Part shown: positions 25,370 to 33,993 of the stretch, piece by piece | Layout: each line of letters begins with the position of its first letter | How positions within the stretch are numbered: the stretch's first letter is position 1 | Source: Paenibacillus anaericanus | Lineage (GTDB): Bacteria > Bacillota > Bacilli > Paenibacillales > Paenibacillaceae | Direction of reading: 5' to 3' | Assembly: GCF_003994475.1 (NCBI RefSeq) | Contig: NZ_RZNY01000019.1 | Span: 28,957-92,956, forward strand | Length of the DNA: 64,000 bases | The notes under the pieces: generated by a model | Databases searched by the model: none | What the model was told of the DNA's origin: nothing | The model's input: only the letters and a program-made list of their open reading frames with translations | Program-made: the position numbers and the translations under genes

Positions 25370-28300
25370 GGTTGGAGAAGCTACAGGTAAGTGGATTCGG
25401 ACACCTGCATGGGGTTGATGTGGAATTGCAAGGACCTGTGACTGTCCTGTATGGACCCAATGAGGCAGGGAAGAGTACTCTTCTAGGTTTTGTTCGGGCG
25501 ATATTATTTGGGATACCGAGCAGGGCGTCTGGTCACTTACGATACGAGCCTACACAGGGGAGCATACATGGCGGAATGCTGACCATCGAAGGAGAGGACG
25601 GAGCTCTTTGGAGTATTGAACGTTATGCTGGTCACGCAGATGGGCGAGCTTTATCAGGTACACGAGGTGATCGACTTCGAATCACTAAGAGCGATTTAGA
25701 TGGGCGCCTACAGGAACTCACACAACAAGAGATGCAGCGAGAACTACTTGGTGGTATGTCCAAAGAGATGTTTAAGCAGTTATTTGCCGTGTCATTAAGT
25801 GAACTGCAAGAGGTGTCAGCCTTACAGTCAGAAGAGATGAGCAGGTTTTTGTTTCACGCTGGTATTGGCGGTGGGGCCGCTGTTCTTCGTGGTGAGAAGA
25901 AGCTGGCGCAGGAGATGGATAAATTATACAAGCCGCGTGGCCGTAATCAGGAAATGGCTCAAATGCTGCAGTCCTTAGATCGGCTTCGTCAGGAAACGGA
26001 TGCTGCGAAAGCTCTGTTGCCGCGGTATAACGAGGTGTTGGTAGAACTAGAAGAAGTGGAAGCCAAACGGGCCAAATGTACATTAGAACGTACCCTTAGC
26101 TTGCATGAAGCAAACAAGCTAGAGAAGGCAGCAGAGATTAGAACGGAATGGTTTAAAAGAGAAGCGCTCTTAACTGAGCTGGGTGCGCTACCCCTACATA
26201 GAGGATTCCCAGAGCAAGGGTTGATCCGTTGGGAGACACTTCAAGGCGAGAAGGAACGGCTATTATTAGAGATTCAAGAGACGAATCGCCGGTGTGATGT
26301 TCTACATTCAGAAATGGCTTCCCTTATTTTGAATCAGGATATTCTTGATCATTCTGGTGAGTTAAATATGCTAGCTGGTCTTATGCCTGGATATGAGTCC
26401 AGGATGAAACAAATTGCAGAATTGGAATCGGAAGCGCTGACTCTCCGTGGTCAACTAGCCCAATGTCTTCGTAGTATTGATCCAGTATGGCGGGTTGAGG
26501 ATTTACATAACTTTGCCGGTACGGTTAGTGAGCGAGAAAACGTGCGGCGGTACATATCCCGTTTCGCTGAGTATGACAAAGTGATGGAGCGGCTGCATAC
26601 TGAACGTTTCAAGCAGGAGCGGGAGATTACCGCTTTGAAATCTGCTTATACGAGTGCGGTCTCAAGAATGGAAGAAAGTAAGTTGAATGGACTCCATCAA
26701 TTTGACGTCCTAATTCCGCAAGATCGGGCTGAGATTCGCAGTCTATGGAGTGAGACTAAGCTTGAGCTTGATCGCTGGCGCGAAATATCGATGTCTAAAC
26801 TTCTTGACTCCAGAGCTACGGCCGCTGAGGCTTTAACACAGGATCGTATGCGCTCGTTATATTACCGGCTACTGGGTGGTGGCGCAGTCCTGACGGTGAT
26901 ACTTCCAGCTGGACTCTGGATGACAACCGGTGAACTTTGGATTGCAGCAATTGGCGGCGGATTTATGATCTTGTTTGATTTGTTCTTATGGCTTGGTTTC
27001 AAAAGTGGAAGAACTAAAGGTAAAAATTCTTTGCGGCGTGCTGGTCATACCGGAAATGTATCGCCTGTAGAGGCACGATTGAGTACGTTATTGTCCAAGC
27101 TTATCCGTCATCCATTGACGGCGGCAGGAAAGGACATGAGCAGTGTCTCTTCGATTGACCCTGAGGATTGGGAGCTTGAAGAACGTCAACTGCGTCAGCT
27201 GATGGAAGGTTGGTATCTTTGGGATCAGCGGCATGAAGTGTTGGAGGCGGAAGTCTTAAACTGTCGTAGCCGAGCTACGGCAGCGATAGATGAATTACAG
27301 AACTTGGAGCGAGAGCTGAGCCGTCGGGAAGCTGCCTTCGATGATCTAGTGCAGGAGTGGGAGTCTTGGTTATCGGAACGGAAGTTACCACGGGATCTCT
27401 CCCCAGAGGCGGCTTTGGAAGTCTTCCGACTTACAGAACAAGGTGGGGAGTTGCTGAGCCGAATTGAAGGGTTATCTTACAAAATATCTGGAATGCAGAA
27501 GGAAAATGAAGACTTTAAGGAGAGATGCCGATCTCTTCGTGAGACGCCAGAAGGAGCAGCCCGGACCTCTGTAATCTCTCAACTACAGAAAATGCTTCTG
27601 GAACTGGAAGCACAGCTAGAAATTAAATCCCGCCGAGACATCTTGGCTATACAATTGCCTCCTCTTGAAGAAGAAAGAGATCGATTAGAAGACCGCTTAG
27701 ACCGAGTGTTGACGCTAGAGCATAATTTACTTACGGAGGCTCATGCTGAAGAAGGAGAAGATTATTTACGCCGCGGAGTTATAGCAGCTAGACGTGAGAC
27801 ACTAGAGAAGGAAGTCCGGCAATGTGATCTAGTTATGTTTGGTGGATTAGATGATGAACGGAAGCAACAATTGGAGTTGTTGCTACATAACCATACGGGG
27901 GAGGAACTCTCGAGGCAGGTGAAAGAGGCCAGGGAGACGGCGGAAGAAACGGAGAGAAACTGGCAGAATCTCCAGGAACAACGTGGTAGGCTACTACAAG
28001 AGCAAGATAGTCTAGAAGCACGCTGCAAGCAGGAGGATTTGAGCCAACGGTTTGCGGAGAATAAGGCGGCATTGAGTGAGAGTATAGACAATTATGCCGT
28101 TATGGCGGTTTGTAATGAATTGATTTCGCGGGTTAGGCGCATATATGAGGAAGAGCGCCAACCAGAAGTTTTACGGATGGCATCGGGTTATTTTGCCGAA
28201 ATGACGGGCGGAGTCTATCGCCGAATTGTGCTGAAAATGGGCACCCAAGAACTCATGGCAGAGCATCGGGAACACGGAGCTATTGAAAGCACCTATCTAA

Positions 28301-28551
28301 GTCGAGGGAGTGCAGAACAGTTATATTTGGCGATGCGACTGGCGCTTTCAGAAGCGGTTTCTGGACATGCTAAACTCCCTATCCTACTTGATGATTTGTT
28401 TGTCAATTTCGATGCTTCTCGTATGGGAGGAGCAATTTCTGTGCTGAAAGAGGTGTCTAACAGACACCAAATTATTATGATGACTTGTCACAAGCATGTT
28501 GTAGATGAAATCATGGCAAAAATCCCAGGTTCACAAATTGTACAATTATAG
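25366..28551 (+). CDS. yhaN: YhaN-like SMC-type ATPase
   Basis: A 1061-residue partner of YhaO in a Rad50/SbcC-like complex. Walker A GPNEAGKST lies near residues 30-38. Long coiled coils follow from about 190 to 480 and from 600 to 950, and the ABC-type C-terminus has the signature LSRGSAEQLYLAMRLAL and Walker B LPILLDDLFVNFD. Unlike SbcC, the middle of the coiled-coil region has a hydrophobic hairpin (about residues 505-545, with VLTVILPAGLWMTT and ELWIAAIGGGFMILF). That suggests two membrane spans, as known for YhaN relatives. It starts at the overlapping ATGA. Confidence 0.92.
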   Translation: MRLEKLQVSGFGHLHGVDVELQGPVTVLYGPNEAGKSTLLGFVRAILFGIPSRASGHLRYEPTQGSIHGGMLTIEGEDGALWSIERYAGHADGRALSGTRGDRLRITKSDLDGRLQELTQQEMQRELLGGMSKEMFKQLFAVSLSELQEVSALQSEEMSRFLFHAGIGGGAAVLRGEKKLAQEMDKLYKPRGRNQEMAQMLQSLDRLRQETDAAKALLPRYNEVLVELEEVEAKRAKCTLERTLSLHEANKLEKAAEIRTEWFKREALLTELGALPLHRGFPEQGLIRWETLQGEKERLLLEIQETNRRCDVLHSEMASLILNQDILDHSGELNMLAGLMPGYESRMKQIAELESEALTLRGQLAQCLRSIDPVWRVEDLHNFAGTVSERENVRRYISRFAEYDKVMERLHTERFKQEREITALKSAYTSAVSRMEESKLNGLHQFDVLIPQDRAEIRSLWSETKLELDRWREISMSKLLDSRATAAEALTQDRMRSLYYRLLGGGAVLTVILPAGLWMTTGELWIAAIGGGFMILFDLFLWLGFKSGRTKGKNSLRRAGHTGNVSPVEARLSTLLSKLIRHPLTAAGKDMSSVSSIDPEDWELEERQLRQLMEGWYLWDQRHEVLEAEVLNCRSRATAAIDELQNLERELSRREAAFDDLVQEWESWLSERKLPRDLSPEAALEVFRLTEQGGELLSRIEGLSYKISGMQKENEDFKERCRSLRETPEGAARTSVISQLQKMLLELEAQLEIKSRRDILAIQLPPLEEERDRLEDRLDRVLTLEHNLLTEAHAEEGEDYLRRGVIAARRETLEKEVRQCDLVMFGGLDDERKQQLELLLHNHTGEELSRQVKEARETAEETERNWQNLQEQRGRLLQEQDSLEARCKQEDLSQRFAENKAALSESIDNYAVMAVCNELISRVRRIYEEERQPEVLRMASGYFAEMTGGVYRRIVLKMGTQELMAEHREHGAIESTYLSRGSAEQLYLAMRLALSEAVSGHAKLPILLDDLFVNFDASRMGGAISVLKEVSNRHQIIMMTCHKHVVDEIMAKIPGSQIVQL

Positions 28552-28607
28552 TTAGTATTTTAAAGTCAGCCGTGGATCATGATCATGTGGCAATTAACAC
28601 CTTACGT

Positions 28608-29645
28608 TTAATTTTTCTTCGGTTTGTAAACAGCCAGCATGACTGCCCAGAGGAGACTGAACACGCCAAATGTTGGATATAACACGGATAACAGTGAGCT
28701 GAAACCAAATTGGCTAGTTAAGTAACAGATGAACAGAATAAGTAATGAGATAATACGGGGCGACAGTTTGAGATGTTGTTTTATTTGCAAGGTCACTCCG
28801 TAAACATCGGCGACGAACGTGCTGAAGATTTCCATGAAAATAAGAAAAACGTAGATCAATTGGACTGTCGTACCTAATTGCTGGGCGATGTTACCCATTG
28901 GAATCTCATACTGAACGATTCCCGGCATATAAGCGGATAAGGCGAAATGACCTGCCATCAGCATGAATCCAACACCTAAGCCACCGAGAGTGCCACCCCA
29001 TATAATGACCTTGCGGCTCTTGGTATGGCTGCCAATAGGAACGAGCACAGCTTGAGCCATGGAAAGGTTGAAGGCCGTATACATAAGGGGAGAAGCCCAA
29101 GTAGCAACGAGACCACTATCGGTGCCAAGTGTAATGAAGTGAGTAGCTCCAGGAGATCCAACGGTATTGAAAATAATAGTAATCGATAGAATGAGCATCA
29201 TAGGAACAACGATGGAATTTAGTTTCATGACGCCACCGATCCCTTTACCCAGAAGCAAATAGGTAGCGACTAGCGTTATTGCAAGTCCTGTTTGATAGTA
29301 AAGACCAAGGTGTTCAGCGAATACCGATCCGGCTCCGGCCAGCATGACACTGTTGACTCCAATCAGGACGATAAGAGTGAAGAGGCTGAGCCATCGCCCG
29401 ATCGTATCCCCGAATAAACGACGATTTAAATCTTCGTAGGAAGTTGCCTTGATTTTGTTGGCAAGCAACATCATTTTGGTGCCTAGCCAGATGAATAGAA
29501 CGGTCGCTAGGAGTATCGTAAGTACTCCCCACTTCCCGTATTTAGTAAAGAATTGGAGTATTTCCTGTCCTGTAGCAAAACCGGCTCCGACGACGGTGCC
29601 GATATAGGTGAAAGAAATTTGTAGAACTTTTACGGCATTTTTCAT
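28608..29645 (-). CDS. YkvI family membrane transporter-like protein
   Basis: A 345-residue integral membrane protein with about ten helices. The start VLQISFTYIGTVVGAGFATGQEIL carries the unwound-helix GAGFATG motif typical of APC-fold transporters, and the rest matches the YkvI family. Its substrate is unknown. It is convergent with yhaN and divergent from the DedA gene. RBS GGGGGGAAG. Confidence 0.88.
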   Translation of the reverse strand: MKNAVKVLQISFTYIGTVVGAGFATGQEILQFFTKYGKWGVLTILLATVLFIWLGTKMMLLANKIKATSYEDLNRRLFGDTIGRWLSLFTLIVLIGVNSVMLAGAGSVFAEHLGLYYQTGLAITLVATYLLLGKGIGGVMKLNSIVVPMMLILSITIIFNTVGSPGATHFITLGTDSGLVATWASPLMYTAFNLSMAQAVLVPIGSHTKSRKVIIWGGTLGGLGVGFMLMAGHFALSAYMPGIVQYEIPMGNIAQQLGTTVQLIYVFLIFMEIFSTFVADVYGVTLQIKQHLKLSPRIISLLILFICYLTSQFGFSSLLSVLYPTFGVFSLLWAVMLAVYKPKKN

Positions 29646-29762
29646 GGTCTTCCCCCCGATGAATGTGCTATATATAGTACAAGGTATGTTGGCCGGGAAC
29701 AGGACATGACTTAAACTTGTCCTCTGCAGTTGCTGCCGCTCCCGGAAAGGTGGAAGAAAACG

Positions 29763-30392
29763 ATGAGTGAAGTCATGTCTTATCTTACACAGTACGGTTA
29801 TCTAGCGATGTTCGGTTTGCTCTCATTAGGATTTTTAGGTATTCCTGTTCCGGATGAGACACTGGTCATGATGTTTGGTGGTTTAACGACTCAGGGACAT
29901 TTTGGATTCTGGATCACATTTTTGGTTTCGGTGCTAGGTAGCTTGGCAGGAATGATGCTAAGTTATGGTCTTGGACGTTTTGTTGGCAAACCGATTCTAT
30001 ATAAATATGGAAAATGGATCTGGATTACACCCAAACGATTGAATAAAACGGAAGTATGGTTTGAACGATTTGGTACCTGGAGTATTTTGATCGGGTACTT
30101 TATACCAGGTATTCGCCAGGTGACGTCTTATTTATCTGGGGTTTATCGATTAAAGCTTCGGGTTTATATCCTCTATGCTTCAATAGGCTCTGTCGTTTGG
30201 TGTGGGACTTTCATGCTAATCGGACGAGCTATTGGACACCGTTGGCATAGGATAATGCCTTATGTTCATGGACATAGAAGATTTCTTATAACATTGGTTT
30301 TCATTCTAGTGGTGCTAATTATTTCCGCAGTTATGATTATGATTTCGCGTAAACAGAGGCAGAGGGTGACAGGAGAAGAACCTGCATCTTGA
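29763..30392 (+). CDS. DedA family membrane protein
   Basis: A 209-residue protein. It shows the DedA features LGFLGIPVPDETLVMMFGG, the helix hairpin GSLAGMMLSYGLGRFVGK, and the conserved arginines of RFG(T)..I.GYFIPGIRQV. Some DedA proteins scramble or flip lipid carriers such as undecaprenyl phosphate; the assignment here is only to the family. I chose ATG at 29763, which has AAAGGTGG 10 bases upstream. The gene lies 54 bases ahead of xpt. Confidence 0.9.
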   Translation: MSEVMSYLTQYGYLAMFGLLSLGFLGIPVPDETLVMMFGGLTTQGHFGFWITFLVSVLGSLAGMMLSYGLGRFVGKPILYKYGKWIWITPKRLNKTEVWFERFGTWSILIGYFIPGIRQVTSYLSGVYRLKLRVYILYASIGSVVWCGTFMLIGRAIGHRWHRIMPYVHGHRRFLITLVFILVVLIISAVMIMISRKQRQRVTGEEPAS

Positions 30393-30446
30393 AAAGTGGT
30401 AGAGAGAAAATGAATGGCTACAAATGTATTCTGGAGGAGATTAATT

Positions 30447-31022
30447 ATGGAAAAGCTAAAACAAAGAATTGTAGAAGATGGTGTGGTTGTTTCGGATCAA
30501 GTGTTAAAGCTGGATGCGCTATTGAACCATCAAGTGGATCCACAGTTGATGATGGAGATGGGCAAAGAGTTTGCAGAGCGGTTTCGTAATGAGGGTGTTA
30601 CGCGAGTAGTAACTGTGGAGTCATCAGGTATTTCAATAGCTTTCGCAACGGCATACGAATTAGGGGTACCCTTAATTTTTGCACGTCGGAAGAAGACACT
30701 TCTTGCAGAGTCAGATATGTTGTGCGAACGGGTACCGTCATTCACCAAAGGAATTGTAACTGATATAATGATCTCCCGTGAGTTTATCTCAGAGAATGAT
30801 CGGATCCTGTTTATTGACGATATTATTGCAAATGGGGATGCTGCGCGAGGATTGATCAAGATCATTCAACGTGCGGGTGCAGAACTTGTAGGAGCTGGTA
30901 TCGTGGTAGAGAAAGCTTTCCAACTCGGTGCAAATGCAATACGGGAGCAAGGAATCCGGCTTGAATCATTGGTTGTCATTACTTCGCTTGAAGGTGGTAA
31001 AGTAACATTTGCCAATGACTAA
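30447..31022 (+). CDS. xpt: Xanthine phosphoribosyltransferase
   Basis: A 191-residue purine salvage enzyme converting xanthine and PRPP to XMP. The start MEKLKQRIVEDGVVVSDQVL and the PRPP-binding ILFIDDIIANGDAARGLI are typical of Xpt. The start ATG at 30447 has GGAGGAG 7 bases upstream. The usual purine riboswitch of Bacillus xpt cannot fit in the 54-base gap, so regulation differs or lies upstream of the DedA gene. Confidence 0.95.
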   Translation: MEKLKQRIVEDGVVVSDQVLKLDALLNHQVDPQLMMEMGKEFAERFRNEGVTRVVTVESSGISIAFATAYELGVPLIFARRKKTLLAESDMLCERVPSFTKGIVTDIMISREFISENDRILFIDDIIANGDAARGLIKIIQRAGAELVGAGIVVEKAFQLGANAIREQGIRLESLVVITSLEGGKVTFAND

Positions 31023-31105
31023 ACTCAGAGCAAATTTGCAACAATCCTATGCAGGTATTCATTTTTTCGGTATAATTGGGGTACTAGGAGAGGAGGCAAA
31101 TATGA

Positions 31106-31438
31106 ATGGGGAATGAATCAGTGGTGAGCGTGGAATTTTTCATCTCAAAACTTGCCGATGCAAAGGTTACTTTCGAGCGTGCTTTAGATTGTAAACATAC
31201 GGAATTTGATGACCTTTATCCCTATATGCTTGAACACCCTCAGTTCTTCTGGTATAAACGCTACGTGGCTTGGTCACAATTATTGACCATTGCAGGGTTG
31301 TGTGAGGAGCTGTCAATTCCTTGGAAAGAGCAGTTTAGCTCACAACAAGTAGGGTATCTGGAACAACGAGTAATGTCCGCTAAGGTACTTGATTTCTGGT
31401 TTGAGAAGAATGACAGTAAGGAACACGCACAGCGTTGA
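31106..31438 (+). CDS. Hypothetical protein (110 aa)
   Basis: Cytosolic, acidic and aromatic-rich, with blocks such as HTEFDDLYPYMLEHPQFFWY. No known domain was recognised. It starts at ATG 31106 with GAGAGGAGG about 10 bases upstream; an overlapping ATG four bases earlier ends after four codons. A hairpin terminator follows. Probably a genuine lineage-specific gene. Confidence 0.6.
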   Translation: MGNESVVSVEFFISKLADAKVTFERALDCKHTEFDDLYPYMLEHPQFFWYKRYVAWSQLLTIAGLCEELSIPWKEQFSSQQVGYLEQRVMSAKVLDFWFEKNDSKEHAQR

Positions 31439-31469
31439 TCGGTTAAGAGCCATATTGCACATGCCATAC

Positions 31470-31506
31470 AGAGGACTCCGTCGAGGTAATCGCGGGGTCC
31501 TTCTTT
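31470..31506 (+). terminator. Terminator after the 110-aa hypothetical gene
   Basis: GAGGACTCCG-CGA pairs with TCG-CGGGGTCCTTC around GGTAA, followed by TTTG. Confidence 0.7.
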
Positions 31507-31533
31507 GAAGTAATAGATAAAGGAGGATGCCAC

Positions 31534-31755
31534 ATGATAACAGATGAAGAATTGAACGCCTTTCGTTTATCTGGTGAAAAGGTACGGGTCACACGCGATG
31601 CGATCGAAGCTAATGATATTAGAGGCATCGTTGTAGCTTGGAATGATACCCAAGTGATGATCCGTAGACCGAATCGAAACGTTGTTAAGCTGGATCGGAA
31701 TTACATTTACCGTCCTTCACGTGAACCAAGAGTATCGCCCCTGGATTTAGTGTAG
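31534..31755 (+). CDS. Small conserved hypothetical protein (73 aa)
   Basis: A basic, beta-rich small protein (VRVTRDAIEANDIRGIVVAW, then QVMIRRPNRNVVKLDRNYIY). It resembles a compact SH3-like or Sm-like barrel by strand pattern, but no family was recognised. RBS AAAGGAGG. It is the last chromosomal gene before the tRNA-Leu integration site. Confidence 0.65.
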   Translation: MITDEELNAFRLSGEKVRVTRDAIEANDIRGIVVAWNDTQVMIRRPNRNVVKLDRNYIYRPSREPRVSPLDLV

Positions 31756-31878
31756 TAATTAATAAATTCGGGCGTGCTATCGCGCGTGCTAGAGTTGGTT
31801 CTTAGTGAGTTCTATAACGAAGACTGCTGCTAGAATATGAGTGAATTTCAATGAGCGTTACGTTGAGAAATTAACTTT

Positions 31879-32062
31879 CCGGACTGTAGGTACCTTATTT
31901 CCGCCCATTCTACCTGCGGGAAAGCAGAGGCGGACATAGGTTCCGTTATTTGCTAAAAAGATGCCTGTTTTACCGGGATTTTGGATAATAGCGGATTCTA
32001 GGTCCGCATAAATTCAAATTTGGGAGCTTTTTAGGTTATTAGCGTACTCAGTGTCCGCCAAT
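31879..32062. repeat. Four-unit hairpin repeat, Paenibacillus dispersed intergenic type
   Basis: Four imperfect copies of a module like CGGAC-TAGGT-CCG-TATT occur: TCCGGACTGTAGGTACCTTA (31879), GGCGGACATAGGTTCCGTTA (31930), GCGGATTCTAGGTCCGCATA (31991) and GCGTACTCAGTGTCCGCC (32042). They are spaced 51, 61 and 51 bases apart. The 434-base gap between the 73-aa gene and tRNA-Leu holds this array and a promoter but no gene. Confidence 0.8.
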
Positions 32063-32112
32063 CTGTGATTTTAATGGTGAACTTTAAGTATAGATGATGA
32101 TTAATAATAATG

Positions 32113-32142
32113 TTGACTCTCTTCCCAGCGATATGATATTAT
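32113..32142 (+). promoter_or_regulatory. Promoter of tRNA-Leu
   Basis: TTGACT at 32113-32118 and TATTAT at 32137-32142 are separated by 18 bases. The tRNA 5' end lies 48 bases downstream. Confidence 0.6.
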
Positions 32143-32189
32143 ATATCTTGTCGCTGCGGAAGGAAACATCTTCTAAAGCCTAATAATAC

Positions 32190-32273
32190 GCGGTCATGGC
32201 GGAATTGGCAGACGCGCTAGATTCAGGTTCTAGTGTCAGCAATGACGTGGAGGTTCGAGTCCTCTTGACCGCA
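32190..32273 (+). tRNA. tRNA-Leu, anticodon CAG
   Basis: An 84-base class II tRNA. The acceptor arms GCGGTCA and TGACCGC pair fully, with discriminator A. The anticodon stem CTAGA/TCTAG encloses TTCAGGT, giving anticodon CAG. A long variable arm (TGTCAGCAATGACG) precedes the T arm GAGG-TTCGAGT-CCTC. CCA is not encoded. Its 3' half is the attachment core of the downstream islands and remains intact after integration. Confidence 0.97.
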
Positions 32274-32274
32274 T
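32219..32274. repeat. Left attachment-site copy (56-bp tRNA-Leu 3' core)
   Basis: The 56 bases from the anticodon loop to one base past the tRNA end are repeated without mismatch at 56,108-56,163. Flanks on both sides differ. That is the expected footprint of tyrosine-recombinase integration into a tRNA gene. Confidence 0.9.
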
Positions 32275-32289
32275 TAGAGATTTAAACCG

Positions 32290-32325
32290 GAGAAGCCTTG
32301 ATTTATAAGGCTTCTCTTATTTTTG
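32290..32325 (+). terminator. Terminator of tRNA-Leu
   Basis: GAGAAGCCTT pairs perfectly with AAGGCTTCTC around GATTTAT, followed by TTATTTTT. Confidence 0.92.
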
Positions 32326-32378
32326 TCTATGTGGGATCGTTGGACAAGAGGACTGGAAAGGTCATTTATTAAGATGGT

Positions 32379-32401
32379 TTTCTAACATTTTTCTAACATT
32401 C
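32379..32401. repeat. Paired TTCTAACAT motifs, possible integrase arm sites (left)
   Basis: TTCTAACATT and TTCTAACATTC lie in direct orientation 10 bases apart, about 105 bases from the attachment core. The same paired motif occurs at 43,093-43,115 and 55,961-55,982, at the right-hand ends of the two blocks. Arm-type sites of tyrosine integrases look like this. Confidence 0.55.
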
Positions 32402-32675
32402 ATTTTATTTTGTTATTTGAAGCGAGAGAATGCAGATTCTCGATACTCTCAGTTGATGTAATTTGTATGTTCCCCTGAAGGTCTGCTTCTTGATTAATAA
32501 TTTGTTTAACCTCCCTTCTTAGAGTCTTGATTTCCCCTTGTATAGCCAATTTGCAATTAAGACCAGTGTTCTTATGAGTGAACTCGAGTGAAAGCCTATA
32601 TTGCCTTTGGATGAGTCTTACTAGGGCTTTATCTGTCTCATCACTCATTAGCATTGTCCAAACTGCTTTCTTCAT
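32400..32675 (-). CDS. Hypothetical protein downstream of the integrase (91 aa)
   Basis: The minus-strand ATG at 32675 has GAAGGAGAG 8 bases upstream, inside the integrase 3' end, and overlaps it by 35 bases. The product is charged and probably helical (DKALVRLIQRQYRLSLEF, KTLRREVKQIINQEADLQG). No family was recognised. The overlap and strong site suggest a coupled accessory gene of the element. Confidence 0.5.
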   Translation of the reverse strand: MKKAVWTMLMSDETDKALVRLIQRQYRLSLEFTHKNTGLNCKLAIQGEIKTLRREVKQIINQEADLQGNIQITSTESIENLHSLASNNKIK

Positions 32676-33084
32676 CGTTTATCTCTCCTTCAACTGGATG
32701 AGTTTCTGATTGTCTATTCCTTGAGAAGATGTCATTAATTTTTTGAGCGGTGTTCACTTTCATTTCGGTATCAATGTGTGCGTAAATATTCGCTGTGGTG
32801 CCAATGTCAGCATGACCAAGCCAGACTTGTATTTCTTTGAGGCTCATACCATGCTTTAATAAATAACTAGCCGTTGAGTGCCTGAGATCATGGAACCTTA
32901 TCGGTGGCAAACCGTTCTCAGCAAGAATTTGCTTGAATTTATGATTAAGGTACTCTGATTTTAGGGGAGATCCATCAGGCCAACAACACACAAAACCTGA
33001 CTTGTCATATTCATTTCCGTAGACCTTCTTATTGTGCTTTTGTTGCTTCAAGAGGATTTCAAGATAGTCTTTAATCTTCTCGAT
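32641..33084 (-). pseudogene. Tyrosine recombinase/integrase, C-terminal remnant
   Basis: About 147 codons of a phage-type integrase catalytic domain. It contains the conserved FHDLRHSTASYLLKHG (R-x-x-R region) and VWLGHADIGTTANIYAH (H-x-x-R/H and catalytic Tyr region). The N-terminal arm-binding and core-binding parts and the first catalytic arginine are missing. Homology stops near 33,084, where the sequence switches to the anti-sigma-like gene. It lies about 370 bases from the attachment core and is oriented toward it, typical of integrase placement. It is probably inactive. Confidence 0.85.
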
Positions 33085-33086
33085 TC

Positions 33087-33499
33087 AAATAACAACGTTG
33101 GAATATTCATAGTCACCTTGCCATGTGTCACGCTTTGGTTTACGTTTGTGATGAAATCCTCGGCTTGTTGAACACCGGGATCTCCGTTGTTTTCGCCCCA
33201 AAATGAATAGATTTGTCCTAGAACTGGAATTTGCTTGAGTGCATCAGCCATTGCGGGCGATACAAAGCCGGAAGCAATGAGTGTAACTCCAAGGATTGAA
33301 GCGGCTGCAGTGGAAACCCACCATTTATTAAAAGTTCTTGATACATTTGTCTTTCTCTGAATGGGGGAAATGGAATTATCGGTTTCTCTAATGATTTGTT
33401 AAGTCTCATTCAGCTTGGAGCCGGCAATAAATATTAGATGACTGATCAGGAAGTAGGCTTTGGCAGTTCTTTAATTGTTCTTCTAACTTAGTGGTTCAC
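33087..33499 (-). pseudogene. Anti-sigma factor remnant (DUF4179-like), frameshifted and truncated
   Basis: Starts at GTG 33499, overlapping the sigma-factor stop, but hits TAA after three codons. The coding sense then continues in other frames: KLEEQLKNCQS, then KSLEKPIIPFPPFRERQ, then a membrane helix STAAASILGVTLIASGFVSP followed by AMADALKQIPVLGQIYSF. This order (cytosolic head, one helix, ALKxIPxxGxIYSF) matches DUF4179-type anti-sigma factors. At least two frameshifts are present, and the extracellular part ends at the junction with the integrase remnant. Confidence 0.75.
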
Positions 33500-33993
33500 G
33501 ATGTCGCAACTCCCTTTTCTTGATTGATTTGAGATGAATGCTTTAGCTTTTTGCGGGCGCGATGCAGCCGGGTCTTCACGGCTACCGTAGAAATTTCGAG
33601 AATGTCGGAAATTTGACTGATCGGCATGTCCTGTAGGTAATGAAGGAGAATGACAATCCGTAGGTTCTCATCAAGATGTTGAACGGCATCCCATAATTCG
33701 ATTTTCTCATAATCCTTGGAAGTGGAAGGGCTCTTGAGCTGCTTGACCATTTTGTTGCATTCATTAATCAGAATCCGGAAGATCCACGTTTTGAAAAAAG
33801 CGGGCTCTCTGAGTGTATGGATGGACTTAAAGGCTTTAAGCATCGTCTCCTGCAGGGTATCTGCACAATCTTCGTCTTTGTTGACAATGGACCTTGCAGT
33901 TCTATATAAAGGTAACTCTATCTCTTGCATCAACTGCATGAATGCTTCAGGGTCCCCAGCTTTGGCTTTGACGACAATAGGATCTGTATGCAA
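33496..33993 (-). CDS. ECF-type RNA polymerase sigma factor
   Basis: A 165-residue sigma factor. Region 2 is DPEAFMQLMQEIELPLYRTA through DTLQETMLKAFKSI with TWIFRILINECN. Region 4 is MPISQISDILEISTVAVKTRLHRARKKL. It resembles SigV/SigM-like ECF factors. The start is TTG with a weak AAGAAAG site. Its partner anti-sigma gene just downstream is broken, so the factor may be unrestrained or silent. A perfect 12-bp palindrome CGTAACGTTACG lies about 37 bases upstream. Confidence 0.87.
   Translation of the reverse strand: MHTDPIVVKAKAGDPEAFMQLMQEIELPLYRTARSIVNKDEDCADTLQETMLKAFKSIHTLREPAFFKTWIFRILINECNKMVKQLKSPSTSKDYEKIELWDAVQHLDENLRIVILLHYLQDMPISQISDILEISTVAVKTRLHRARKKLKHSSQINQEKGVATS

Noticed and set aside
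30392..30446. Purine riboswitch upstream of xpt
   Set aside because: Only 54 bases separate it from the DedA gene, too short for the aptamer, and the conserved core bases are absent.
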